Origin: Sorlinia euscelidii
GTDB lineage: Bacteria > Pseudomonadota > Alphaproteobacteria > Acetobacterales > Acetobacteraceae
Strand: one strand, 5' to 3'
Assembly (NCBI RefSeq): GCF_036452155.1
Contig: NZ_JAWJZY010000001.1
DNA length: 64,000 nt
Positions 44,731-52,950 of the stretch are shown one piece after another. The position numbers and the translations under genes were made by a program. Below the pieces are notes generated by a model. The model had not been told where the DNA came from. It ran no database searches and saw nothing but the letters and a program-made list of their open reading frames with translations. Each line of letters starts with the position of its first letter. Position 1 is the stretch's first letter.

Positions 44731-45394
44731 TAATTACATCTTCATCATTTAAATCATTGGATGTTGTGCATTAATGCGGCAGCAGCAAGGCCCTTCAGCC
44801 CCAACAGGGCGCATCGGGCTCAAATCGGGCTTAAGTCAAACCAGTTGAATTGGAAAACGCGGGAAGTAAACCCGCATCTAACGATGTAAAACCGACGACG
44901 CGAGGATTGTCGCTTCAGTCAATCAAACGGTCATGCCATGCGCGCGGAAAATAATTGCCTTTTTAAGGGTTGCAAATGCCGAAATCGGCAGGCTCGAGAG
45001 GAAGACCAGCTGAAAGACTGAAAGTTATCCACTAAAAATCTCAACGCCCGCAGATCGCCGCTTCGGCGGCATTTTTGATGGAAGAACGGAGATATTTGAG
45101 ATGCGGTTATCCTCCCGATGACCGGGGAAAATCCGCTTTAAAACGCCGTTTTTCCCGCGCCTCAATGGGAGAAGATCGAAACGGAACGACGCATCCCCGC
45201 GGCCCGTCTGCGGGTCGATCCTCGTGGCAGTTCACAAACACGCCGATGGCCGAAGGGCCTTCCTGCACTGACAAGTGAAGGCAAAGCCGCGCGCGCACGG
45301 CGTGGGTAAATCATCCTCTCAGCGCGAGGACCTGGCGCACCGGCTCAACATGACGGGGTCGGTGCTCTTTCAAAAACCTTTGACGGTGTCGCGT
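44731..45394. other. 660-nt region without a recognised gene
   Basis: Between the tRNA and the nickel permease end I see no credible coding sequence; short frames here lack family features and ribosome-binding sites. The region contains small inverted repeats (for example a TGCCGA/TCGGCA pair near 44967) and one intrinsic terminator on the plus strand. It could hold a small RNA or be a decayed integration site beside the tRNA; no integrase remnant or 3'-tRNA duplicate was found. Confidence 0.5.
45057..45078 (+). terminator. Intrinsic terminator downstream of tRNA-Arg
   Basis: A perfect GCCGC/GCGGC stem (45057-45061 with 45066-45070), a TTCG tetraloop and ATTTTTGAT immediately after make a good plus-strand terminator. 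It is 330 nt beyond the tRNA, so a transcript of unknown function may end here. Confidence 0.75.
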
Positions 45395-46275
45395 CTATAA
45401 GTGCGACCCGATCCGCATTTTCACACTCAAATCGAGGCGTCGCCTCATGAGGAAGTAGAGCAGAACGTACGCCACGATAATGGCCCCTCCCATCTGCGTA
45501 ACATGCGCGTCGATCCAACCCGTCAATTTTGCAATGACGGGATGGTTGGACGCCCCCCAGGCGAGGAGTTCCTGCCCCCGATAAAGAGGGCGATGGCAGC
45601 GGAAACTAGTGTGACGAGGCGACGGTAGGTGACACGTTGCGCAGGGCGGCTCCAGAGCTTCACCATCAGAAACGAATCAATCCCGTCGACCAGCATCATC
45701 CCCGCCGCGAAAATGACAGGGATCAACACGACCGCGAAGACTGAAGCGCGCTGCGCCGCCGTCAAGGCCATAAGGCCGATTTCACTCGCCGTATCGAAGC
45801 CGAGGCCGAACAGGAAGCCCACCACGACCATATGACCGGGTGAGGTCACCCGCGACATCAACCACCCCCATCCTTTCCGCGTCTGCATGGGCCTCAAAGG
45901 GTGGAAGAGACTGGCAAGGTTGGCACCACCGATGAAAAGAAGAAACATGGCGGAAAAGAGTGCACTGAAACGATTACCGATCAAAGGCGGCCCGTCTTCC
46001 AGGACATGGGATGAGGCATACCACGCGGCGATGCAGGTCGCTGTCAGGACGACAGCGGAATGACCGATTGAGAAATACAGCCCGACACGCTGCGCCGGAC
46101 GGCCGCGCGACATCATCTGCCGTGATACGGCATCGATCGCGGCGATATGATCGACATCAAGTGCGTGCCTCAGCCCGAGCGTCCAGGCCAGCAGGATGAC
46201 GGCATAAGGGATGCCGGGCGTCAGCGCAGCCAAAACCCACAGGCCGATATTCAGCAGGAGAAGGTTGATCACCAT
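45395..46275 (-). pseudogene. Nickel/cobalt transporter (NiCoT/HoxN family), frameshifted near the C-terminus
   Basis: NiCoT permeases take up Ni2+ for urease or hydrogenase. The frame from 46275 shows RHALDVDHIAAID (the nickel signature RHAxDADHI with Val), YFSIGHSAVV, LFGLGFDTASEIGL and a series of TM helices. It goes out of register after ALFIGG and stops at 45523. One extra G in the G5 run at 45575-45579 restores QELLAWGASNHPV and a last TM (MGGAIIVAYVLLYFLM), ending at 45395 with 293 residues. So the gene is either broken or miscalled. It is the last gene of the urease operon, 17 nt after ureG, which explains its purpose. Confidence 0.85.
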
Positions 46276-46292
46276 ATTTGCTTCACCTTCCT

Positions 46293-46934
46293 TCAGGCTG
46301 CGACTTTCAATCCGCCTTTCTGCATGATGAAAGTCGCAATCTCCGTCACACCTTCATTATCGCGCAGATTGGTGAAGAGAAAAGGTCGATCCCGCCTCAT
46401 GAGCCGACTGTCACGCGCCATGACGTTAAGATCTGCGCCCACATAGGAGGCAAGATCCGTCTTATTGATGATGAGAAGGTCGCTGCGCGTAATGCCCGGG
46501 CCGCCTTTGCGCGGGATTTTGTCACCTGCCGAAACGTCAATGACATAGAGTGTAAGGTCAACAAGCTCCGGGCTGAAGGTGGCGGCAAGATTATCGCCGC
46601 CGCTTTCAATCAGGATGATGTCGAGCTGTTGAAATTTTTCCGTCAACGTTTCAATCCCGGCGAGATTGATGCTGGCATCCTCCCGGATGGCCGTATGCGG
46701 GCAGCCGCCCGTCTCGATACCCAGGATGCGATCCGCCGGCAGGGACCCGGCGCGGATCAGAAATTCAGCATCTTCCCGCGTGTAAATGTCGTTGGTGATG
46801 ACCGCAACTTCGTATTGGTCTCGGAAAAACAGGCATAATCTGTGCATGAGCGCTGTTTTGCCAGAGCCAACCGGCCCGCCGATCCCGATATGAAGAGGCC
46901 GGGAATGATCGGGTTTTTTCTGATGTTTCATCAC
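46293..46934 (-). CDS. ureG: Urease accessory GTPase UreG
   Basis: UreG hydrolyses GTP while delivering nickel to apourease. The 213-residue product has the P-loop GPVGSGKT (20-27), the metal-binding GGCPHTAIREDAS, the IESGGDNLAATF segment and NKTDLA for guanine recognition. It overlaps ureF by 4 nt (ATGA) and is followed by the nickel permease. Length and motifs are standard. Confidence 0.97.
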   Translation of the reverse strand: MMKHQKKPDHSRPLHIGIGGPVGSGKTALMHRLCLFFRDQYEVAVITNDIYTREDAEFLIRAGSLPADRILGIETGGCPHTAIREDASINLAGIETLTEKFQQLDIILIESGGDNLAATFSPELVDLTLYVIDVSAGDKIPRKGGPGITRSDLLIINKTDLASYVGADLNVMARDSRLMRRDRPFLFTNLRDNEGVTEIATFIMQKGGLKVAA

Positions 46935-47623
46935 GTTCTGAACAGCCTTGTTTTTTGCGTTTCATGCAGCATCGCGGCCAGGTCGGACGCGAAACATATG
47001 CTGCCGACATCATTGAGAGTTACATTCTGCATCCTCGCGATCGTCCGCACAATCTCGTCTTCCAGCGCCGCCAGAACGCGCAGCGCCTCTGTCTGACCCA
47101 GCGGGATCAGCCGCGCGCAGGCAGAGATCACCGCCGACACGGCACAATGAGCATAAGCGAGTTGCGTTATCTGTTCATCGAAACCATGTTGGCGGCACGT
47201 CAGTCCGAAAGCGACCGGCAAAGGGCATTGCGGCGGGGGTGACAACCGGCGCGTCTCCGTTTGGGGCGCCTCAATATCAGGCCAGTTATAGACAGCGCGC
47301 AGAAAGGCTTTGCCCTGCTGCAATGTCTCCTCCCATCTCTCCCGCGATGAGGCTTGCGCCAGCGTATGGGCCGCGGCGGAACGGGCCGCGTCATCATCCT
47401 CGGCGCGCCACGCCGTCAGCACCGCCGCAAGATCAACGCGGAAGGAACCATGGTGGAGGAGGTCCCGCACCCAGAGAGTCAGCGTTTCAGCATCCCGGAT
47501 GTCACCCTTTTCAACGGCCCATTCTGTCCCGTGACTGTAAGCGAAACTCCCGATCGGCAAAGCGGGTGACACCCAGTTCAGCAGCCGCAACAGACGCACG
47601 GAGTCCAGTTCATGCTGTTTCAT
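46931..47623 (-). CDS. ureF: Urease accessory protein UreF
   Basis: UreF is the all-helical partner that binds UreD and gates UreG during nickel insertion. The product is about 230 residues from the ATG at 47623; a TTG at 47644 would extend it by seven residues. Family features include NWVSPALPIGSFAYSHGTEWAVEKG near the N-terminus and ACARLIPLGQTEALRVL near the C-terminus. It overlaps ureG by 4 nt and lies about 37 nt after ureE. Confidence 0.92.
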   Translation of the reverse strand: MKQHELDSVRLLRLLNWVSPALPIGSFAYSHGTEWAVEKGDIRDAETLTLWVRDLLHHGSFRVDLAAVLTAWRAEDDDAARSAAAHTLAQASSRERWEETLQQGKAFLRAVYNWPDIEAPQTETRRLSPPPQCPLPVAFGLTCRQHGFDEQITQLAYAHCAVSAVISACARLIPLGQTEALRVLAALEDEIVRTIARMQNVTLNDVGSICFASDLAAMLHETQKTRLFRT

Positions 47624-47660
47624 CAAGGTCTGATCACGGGTCAACTAGCGCGGAGATGCG

Positions 47661-48131
47661 TCATGCAGGGTGATGGTGATGATGGTTTGCGGGGCCGGGC
47701 GCGGCGTAAGCGCCATTTTCCGGATCAAAACCGCGATGCACGTGCGTCAGGTGTCCGCCAAGCCCCTCTATCATCTTCTCAATCACCGGGTCCTGCCGGA
47801 TCGTGATGCGATCATGATGGATCATTGCACCGATATGTCGGTTACCCACATGCCACGCCAATTTGAGGAGGGCATCCATGGAATCGGCGCGGATTTCGAC
47901 GAGAGGCTCGGCTTCCGCCACGATCAGGACAATCCGGCCATCCGTCAGAGCGAGCCCGTCCCCGTCACGCATGAGAGTCGGCGTGTCAAGATCAAGTAGA
48001 ACCTCCGACCCATCTGCCAGCGTCAGGACCATGCGCCGCCTGAACCGGCCTTCATAATCGGCGCGATAAGATGTCGCAGCCCGCGCCGCGTCCCAACGCC
48101 CCGCGGGGAGGATTTTCGTGCCACGTATCAT
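47661..48131 (-). CDS. ureE: Urease accessory nickel-binding protein UreE
   Basis: UreE is the metallochaperone that hands nickel to UreG. The 156-residue product has the peptide-binding N-terminal domain and the metal-binding C-terminal domain, with LAWHVGNRHIGAMI containing the interface histidines. A His-rich end, NHHHHHPA, would bind extra nickel. It overlaps the ureC stop by one base (TGATG), so it is translationally coupled. Confidence 0.95.
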   Translation of the reverse strand: MIRGTKILPAGRWDAARAATSYRADYEGRFRRRMVLTLADGSEVLLDLDTPTLMRDGDGLALTDGRIVLIVAEAEPLVEIRADSMDALLKLAWHVGNRHIGAMIHHDRITIRQDPVIEKMIEGLGGHLTHVHRGFDPENGAYAAPGPANHHHHHPA

Positions 48132-49837
48132 CAGTAGAGAAAGTACCTTTGCGCCATGGGCAGGGCCATTGCCGGTTCACAGGTCAGGAGCACACCGTCG
48201 GCCCGCACTTCGTAACTTTCCGCATCCACCTCAATATGCGGCGTGGCGTTATTACGCACCATATCCGCCTTGCTGATACCGCCGCGCACATTGCTGACCG
48301 GCAGGATAAGGCGTTTGAGATCAAGCGCGTGTTTGATGTCCTCCTCCACCGCCGCCTGAGAAACAAAAGTGATGCAGGTTTCAGAGACGGCGCGTCCCAG
48401 CCCGCCGAACATCGGTTTCGGCATGATGGGAGACGTGGTGGGGATGGAGGCGTTTGCGTCACCCATCTGCGCCATGACAATCATGCCGCCTTTAACCACG
48501 ATAGACGGCTTCACCCCGAAAAATCCGGGCTCCCAAAGGACGAGATCCCCTAATTTACCGCTGGCGATTGAGCCGACTTCCCGCGCGAGACCGTGGGTGA
48601 TGGCGGGGTTGATGGTATATTTCGCGATATATCTTTTGACCCGCTCATTGTCTGCCGCGCCATCCCCCTTCAGTGCGCCGCGCTGCGCCTTCATTTTATG
48701 CGCAGTCTGCCAGGTGCGGATGATGACTCCGCCCACGCGCCCCATGGCCTGACTGTCAGAAGACATCATGGAGAGCGCGCCCATATCGTGCAATATATCC
48801 TCGGCGGCGATGGTCTCCTTACGGATCCGACTTTCCGCAAAGGCCATGTCCTCGGCGGAACATTTATCAAGGTGATGGCAGACCATCAGCATATCGAGAT
48901 GTTCTTCCAGCGTATTGACCGTATAAGGGCGCGTCGGGTTGGTGGAGGAAGGCAGGACATTTTTAAGTCCTGCGAGTTTGATGATATCCGGCGCGTGCCC
49001 GCCCCCGGCCCCCTCCGTATGGAAAGCATGGATCGTCCTTCCCCCGATCGCCGAAATCGTGTCATCGACATAACCACTTTCATTCAGCGTGTCGGAATGC
49101 AGCATAACCTGCACATCCATCCTGTCAGCAACGGAAAGACAAGTATCGATCGTGCGTAAGGTGGTGCCCCAATCCTCATGCAGTTTGAGCGCACACGCCC
49201 CGGCCCGCACCATTTCCTCCAAAGCTGAAGGCCGCGACGCATTTCCCTTCCCGGCGAACCCGACATTCACAGGCAAATTCTCAGCAGCCTGCAACATGCG
49301 ATGGATGTTCCACGGGCCGGGCGTGCAGGTCGTGGCGGCTGTGCCGGTTGCCGGGCCTGTGCCGCCGCCCAGCAAGGTTGTCATCCCCGCGGCCAAAGCT
49401 TCGTCAATCTGCTGGGGGCATATGAAGTGAATGTGCGTATCCACACCCCCCGCTGTCACGATTTTACCTTCCCCGGCGATGATCTCAGTGCAGGGACCGA
49501 TAATGACATCCACAGCCGGTTGCGTATCCGGGTTACCGGCCTTGCCGATCCCGCAGATGCGTCCGGCCCGCAACCCGATATCCGCTTTGACGATCCCCCA
49601 ATGATCGATAATCAGCGCGTTGGTGATGACCGTATCACACGCCCCCTCCTCCGCGCTGAGCTGGGATTGCGCCATTCCATCGCGGATCGCCTTGCCGCCG
49701 CCAAATTTGACCTCCTCACCGTAAAGGGTGAAGTCCCGCTCAACCTCCACCAGGAGGTTGGTATCGGCAAGGCGGACGCGGTCACCTGTTGTCGGGCCGA
49801 AGCTTCTGACGTAATCCCATCGTCGCATGGATGTCAT
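48131..49837 (-). CDS. ureC: Urease subunit alpha
   Basis: UreC carries the dinuclear nickel site that hydrolyses urea to ammonia and carbamate. The 568-residue product has all expected site residues: H135 and H137 (THIHF), carbamylated K218 (ALKLHEDWG), H247, H273, D361 (SSDSQAMGR), and the flap with C320-H321 (MVCHHLD). It starts MTSMRRWDYVRSFGPTTGDRVR. Gene order around it is ureD-A-B-C-E-F-G. The start overlaps the ureB stop by 4 nt. Confidence 0.98.
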   Translation of the reverse strand: MTSMRRWDYVRSFGPTTGDRVRLADTNLLVEVERDFTLYGEEVKFGGGKAIRDGMAQSQLSAEEGACDTVITNALIIDHWGIVKADIGLRAGRICGIGKAGNPDTQPAVDVIIGPCTEIIAGEGKIVTAGGVDTHIHFICPQQIDEALAAGMTTLLGGGTGPATGTAATTCTPGPWNIHRMLQAAENLPVNVGFAGKGNASRPSALEEMVRAGACALKLHEDWGTTLRTIDTCLSVADRMDVQVMLHSDTLNESGYVDDTISAIGGRTIHAFHTEGAGGGHAPDIIKLAGLKNVLPSSTNPTRPYTVNTLEEHLDMLMVCHHLDKCSAEDMAFAESRIRKETIAAEDILHDMGALSMMSSDSQAMGRVGGVIIRTWQTAHKMKAQRGALKGDGAADNERVKRYIAKYTINPAITHGLAREVGSIASGKLGDLVLWEPGFFGVKPSIVVKGGMIVMAQMGDANASIPTTSPIMPKPMFGGLGRAVSETCITFVSQAAVEEDIKHALDLKRLILPVSNVRGGISKADMVRNNATPHIEVDAESYEVRADGVLLTCEPAMALPMAQRYFLY

Positions 49838-50181
49838 GGGTCAAGTTTCCCCATCACCGCCCCTTGAAAACCAATCACGACGCGCAGGCCGCGAAAAGGT
49901 ACCAGCATGACATCGCGCGCCTGGCCCGGTTCAAACCGCACGGCCGCGCCGGAGGGGATATTGAGACGCATGCCGCGCGCCGCAGCACGGTCGAAAAGAA
50001 GCGCCTGATTGACCTCGGCAAAATGATAGTGGCTGCCGACCTGAATGGGCCTGTCCCCTGCATTGCGCACGCGCAAAACGCAACGCGGCACGCCGACATT
50101 GATCGGGACATCCGCATCGGCACAGATGATTTCACCAGGAACGACCTGATTGAGGAAATCCCGGTCATCGAATGGGGTCAT
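49834..50181 (-). CDS. ureB: Urease subunit beta
   Basis: UreB is a structural subunit of the urease trimer and modulates flap position. The 115-residue product contains PINVGVPRCVLRVRNAGDRP, IQVGSHYHFAEVNQALLFDR, ARGMRLNIPSGAAVRFEPGQ and VIGFQGAVMGKLDP, all strongly conserved. Its start overlaps the ureA 3' end by 17 nt and its stop overlaps the ureC start by 4 nt. Confidence 0.97.
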   Translation of the reverse strand: MTPFDDRDFLNQVVPGEIICADADVPINVGVPRCVLRVRNAGDRPIQVGSHYHFAEVNQALLFDRAAARGMRLNIPSGAAVRFEPGQARDVMLVPFRGLRVVIGFQGAVMGKLDP

Positions 50182-50467
50182 GGACCGTCACCAGTTTTGT
50201 GCCATCGGGAAACGTCGCCTCAACCTGCACCTCCGCGATAAGTTGCGGCACGCCGGACATGACCTGGCCCCGCGTCAGAACGGTCGCGGCAGATTCCATC
50301 AATCCTGCAACACTCTGTCCGTCACGGGCGCCTTCAATAATGTGATCCGTCAACAAGGCGACGGCCTCCGGGTGATTCAGTTTCACCCCGCGACTCAACC
50401 GGTTACGCGCCACCATCGCCGCGAGAGAGATGAGGAGTTTTTCTTTTTCCCGTGGTGTCAGCCGCAT
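50165..50467 (-). CDS. ureA: Urease subunit gamma
   Basis: UreA is the smallest urease structural subunit. The 100-residue product starts MRLTPREKEKLLISLAAMVA and contains KLNHPEAVALLTDHIIEGARDG, VMSGVPQLIAEVQVEATFPDG and a VHDPI end, as in the family. It lies 12 nt after ureD and overlaps ureB. Separate gamma and beta genes match most proteobacterial ureases. Confidence 0.97.
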   Translation of the reverse strand: MRLTPREKEKLLISLAAMVARNRLSRGVKLNHPEAVALLTDHIIEGARDGQSVAGLMESAATVLTRGQVMSGVPQLIAEVQVEATFPDGTKLVTVHDPIR

Positions 50468-50479
50468 GAACTTCCTTTG

Positions 50480-51358
50480 CTAATAACGCCAGGATGGCGG
50501 CATGTCGGCCCCGCGCCGCACCACCTTCAAGGCCGCTTCCCCCGCTTTAAGAGCATGATCCAGATGGCGGGCCAGAAGCCGAATAACCATCACGCCATTC
50601 CAGGCGGACGCCGCCATATGAACATGATTCACGCCACGAATTGCGGTCCTGACTTCATCAAGACAAATGGTCGCCTCATCAGAAACATGGAGGATAGATT
50701 GCTGGACATGCGCCCCATCGCCAATGGCCGCCCGATCAAGCACCGCATCGCTGATGGCGTCCGATATAACGGCGTCAATAAAAAGGGGCGCACCATCCCG
50801 GTAGACGCACATTCGCTCCTTCAATCGCAGGCGTTGCACGCGCTCCCCGGCATAAGATCGCCCGAAAACGCGCGTCTCCACGCTTGTGAAACGCGCATCG
50901 GCAGTCAGATGAACTTCAAAGTTCCGCGTGACATAAGCGTCATTATAGTAAAGCGTCTCACGCGGCAGCCATTCCAGTTGGGCACCTGCACCCACGTGAC
51001 ATATTGTCGTGACTTGAGAAGGTGCCTCGCCATCACGCACGCGCTGGTAGCGCTCCGCCCCTTGTGTCGAGAGGATGAGATGGGTGCGCGCGGGGCACGA
51101 GAACAGGCTTTCAAGGCGATCTGACGCGGCAATGCCGCCAGAGACATTGACAAGGATGCATTCCAGCGCCGAATGCGGCGAATGGGGGAAAAAGGTTTTC
51201 AGGCAACCGCTTTGGCGTAACTGATCAAGGCGCGTCCTCACCCCGTCCTTTTTTACGGACATTCTCAGCGCCCCCTCAGCGCGTTGCAGCTTAAGGGCGG
51301 GGGCTGGATCATCGCCTTTTCGGATAGGGCTTGCAAAGCTTTTCTGGCTCCGGAGCAA
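50480..51358 (-). CDS. ureD: Urease accessory protein UreD (TTG start)
   Basis: UreD (UreH) is the scaffold that binds apourease and recruits UreF and UreG. The 292-residue product contains LQRAEGALRMSVKKDG, a characteristic GCLKTFFPH, LVNVSGGIAASDRLE, THLILSTQGAERYQRV and WLPRETLYYNDA. The first in-frame ATG would cut off conserved N-terminal residues, so the TTG at 51358 is the best start, though its ribosome-binding site (GGGAA) is weak. It heads the operon, and two inverted repeats lie 35-75 nt upstream. Confidence 0.92.
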   Translation of the reverse strand: MLRSQKSFASPIRKGDDPAPALKLQRAEGALRMSVKKDGVRTRLDQLRQSGCLKTFFPHSPHSALECILVNVSGGIAASDRLESLFSCPARTHLILSTQGAERYQRVRDGEAPSQVTTICHVGAGAQLEWLPRETLYYNDAYVTRNFEVHLTADARFTSVETRVFGRSYAGERVQRLRLKERMCVYRDGAPLFIDAVISDAISDAVLDRAAIGDGAHVQQSILHVSDEATICLDEVRTAIRGVNHVHMAASAWNGVMVIRLLARHLDHALKAGEAALKVVRRGADMPPSWRY

Positions 51359-51391
51359 TATTCCCGGTCAGGTTACATGGTTGTTTGGCTT

Positions 51392-51407
51392 TTGCAACGA
51401 GTTGCAA
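51392..51407. promoter_or_regulatory. Inverted repeat upstream of ureD
   Basis: A perfect palindrome TTGCAAC-GA-GTTGCAA lies 34 nt upstream of the ureD start codon, in the likely promoter region. The shape is that of a dimeric repressor or activator site; the binding protein is unknown. Confidence 0.5.
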
Positions 51408-51420
51408 TGGCTGATTTTGA

Positions 51421-51433
51421 TCACATTATGTGA
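51421..51433. promoter_or_regulatory. Second inverted repeat upstream of ureD
   Basis: The perfect palindrome TCACAT-T-ATGTGA lies 13 nt from the first one and about 63 nt upstream of ureD. It resembles a CRP-like half-site pair but with the arms inverted, so I do not assign a regulator. Confidence 0.4.
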
Positions 51434-51603
51434 GAGGATGATCTGACATGCGGATAGAAGCCGCGGAGATTATGGGCGTTTCACCAAATGGCCTCGCATC
51501 GGCGGGCGCAAATAGCCGTGTTACGCGGCTTTATCTCGTCACCGCACGATGACATGCTCCCGTCGCCCCATCGGCAAACGCCATCAATATGCAAGGATGA
51601 TTC

Positions 51604-52101
51604 ATGCGCCCTTCCTTTCTCTTCATCTGCACGGGGAATATTTGCCGTTCACCCATGGCCGAGGCCGCGATGCGGAAGGAAGCCTCGCAACGTGGCCTGT
51701 CCATCGACATCGCCTCCGCAGGGATTGATGGGTGGCATGTTGGTGACCCACCGGATGAGCGCGCGCAGCATGTTGCCGCGGCGGCGGGTCTGGAAATCGG
51801 GCATTACCGCGCCAAGCGGCTGGAAGATGAAGATTTTGAGCGATACACCCATATTCTGGCCCTTGATAACGGACATTTGTGCGCGTTGAGACGTCGCGCC
51901 CCGCCGGCCGCGCGGGATAAAATTCATCTCCTGATGGATTTTCAACCTGGGCAGAAAAATGTGAGCGTCGAAGACCCTTATTACAAAGACATGGCCGCGT
52001 TTGAAAAAGCCTGGGCGCAAATTACGTCTGCCTGCGCAGCCCTTGCCCGGTCCTGCCTCGATCGGGGTGAGAATGACGCCGAAACAGCACCCCGCTCATG
52101 A
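51604..52101 (+). CDS. Low-molecular-weight protein-tyrosine-phosphatase family protein
   Basis: The 165-residue product has the family P-loop CTGNICRS with nucleophile C9 and R15, and the general-acid motif DPYY (D124). AAGGA precedes the ATG at good spacing. Members dephosphorylate phosphotyrosine, and some act on ribulosamine-5-phosphates. The gene overlaps a fructosamine-kinase homologue by 4 nt, a linkage that favours the protein-repair role over signalling. Specificity is inferred from context. Confidence 0.92.
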   Translation: MRPSFLFICTGNICRSPMAEAAMRKEASQRGLSIDIASAGIDGWHVGDPPDERAQHVAAAAGLEIGHYRAKRLEDEDFERYTHILALDNGHLCALRRRAPPAARDKIHLLMDFQPGQKNVSVEDPYYKDMAAFEKAWAQITSACAALARSCLDRGENDAETAPRS

Positions 52102-52931
52102 CTCCGATGAAAACGACGCTGGCGGCGGTTCTCGCCCCACGGAAAATTGTCCGCATAGCGGAGATGCAGGGGGGTGACACGTCTTCCGTTTGGCATGTCA
52201 CGCTTGATGGGGATGAGGCACTTATCGCCAAATCGAGCCCAGCGCCTGACGCTGAGGCCCGCATGTTGCAGGCTCTCTCAGCCTGTGGCGCGCCGGTTCC
52301 GGACGTGCTCCATGTGACTGATCACCTGCTGATCATCTCTTATATCCCGAACGTCTCCGCGTCAGAGGCGGGGTGGCGGGGTTTCGGCACCGCCCTTCGG
52401 AAGATGCATGATGTGGCGCAGGACGCGCCTTATGGTTGGTCTGATGATTATGCAATCGGGCGCGTGACCTTGCCGAAAGCACAATCTCACGATTGGGCCG
52501 CTTTCTGGATGCGGGAAAGACTTTGCCCCCTCGCAAACGCCCTGCCCCCGCATTTGCAGAGGCAGTTTCAAGGAATGGCGGCCTTGATGGAACGGCACCT
52601 GCCAAGCCACCCGAAACCCGCCCTCTTGCATGGTGATTTATGGTTGGGCAATGTCCTCTTCTCGGATCACGGTGTGAGCGCGTTGATTGACCCGGCCTGC
52701 ATGATTGGCGATGCCCATGCGGAGTTTGCCGTACTGACGCTGTTTTCCACGCCACCTCAAGCCTTCTGGGACGCTTATCAAATTGATGTGACGTCATTAC
52801 AGCCGAAATTCACCATCTACCAATTATGGCCCGCTTTGATGCATCATCGACTTTTTGGCAACTCTTATCTGGGGCTCGTCTCGAATTTGCTTGACCGGAT
52901 CGCCGATCATTTCAATCCTGCGTGTGAATAG
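52098..52931 (+). CDS. Fructosamine kinase family protein
   Basis: Family members phosphorylate sugar adducts on protein amines, which then detach; bacterial forms often prefer ribulosamines and erythrulosamines. The 277-residue product has GGDTSSVWHVTLDGDEALIAK near the N-terminus, catalytic-loop LLHGDLWLGNVLF, metal-binding ALIDPACMIGDAHAEFA and a C-terminal LWPALMHHRLFGNSYLG, typical of the fold. Translation is coupled to the phosphatase gene by ATGA. A generic aminoglycoside-phosphotransferase-fold kinase is the alternative, but the HGDLWxGN motif and partner gene favour this call. Confidence 0.9.
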   Translation: MTPMKTTLAAVLAPRKIVRIAEMQGGDTSSVWHVTLDGDEALIAKSSPAPDAEARMLQALSACGAPVPDVLHVTDHLLIISYIPNVSASEAGWRGFGTALRKMHDVAQDAPYGWSDDYAIGRVTLPKAQSHDWAAFWMRERLCPLANALPPHLQRQFQGMAALMERHLPSHPKPALLHGDLWLGNVLFSDHGVSALIDPACMIGDAHAEFAVLTLFSTPPQAFWDAYQIDVTSLQPKFTIYQLWPALMHHRLFGNSYLGLVSNLLDRIADHFNPACE

Positions 52932-52950
52932 GGCGCCCGCGGGGCGTTGC

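Noticed and set aside
45075..45298. Short frames on both strands after the tRNA
   Set aside because: The plus-strand frame starts at a terminator stem-loop; neither product shows any motif. No integrase remnant was found.
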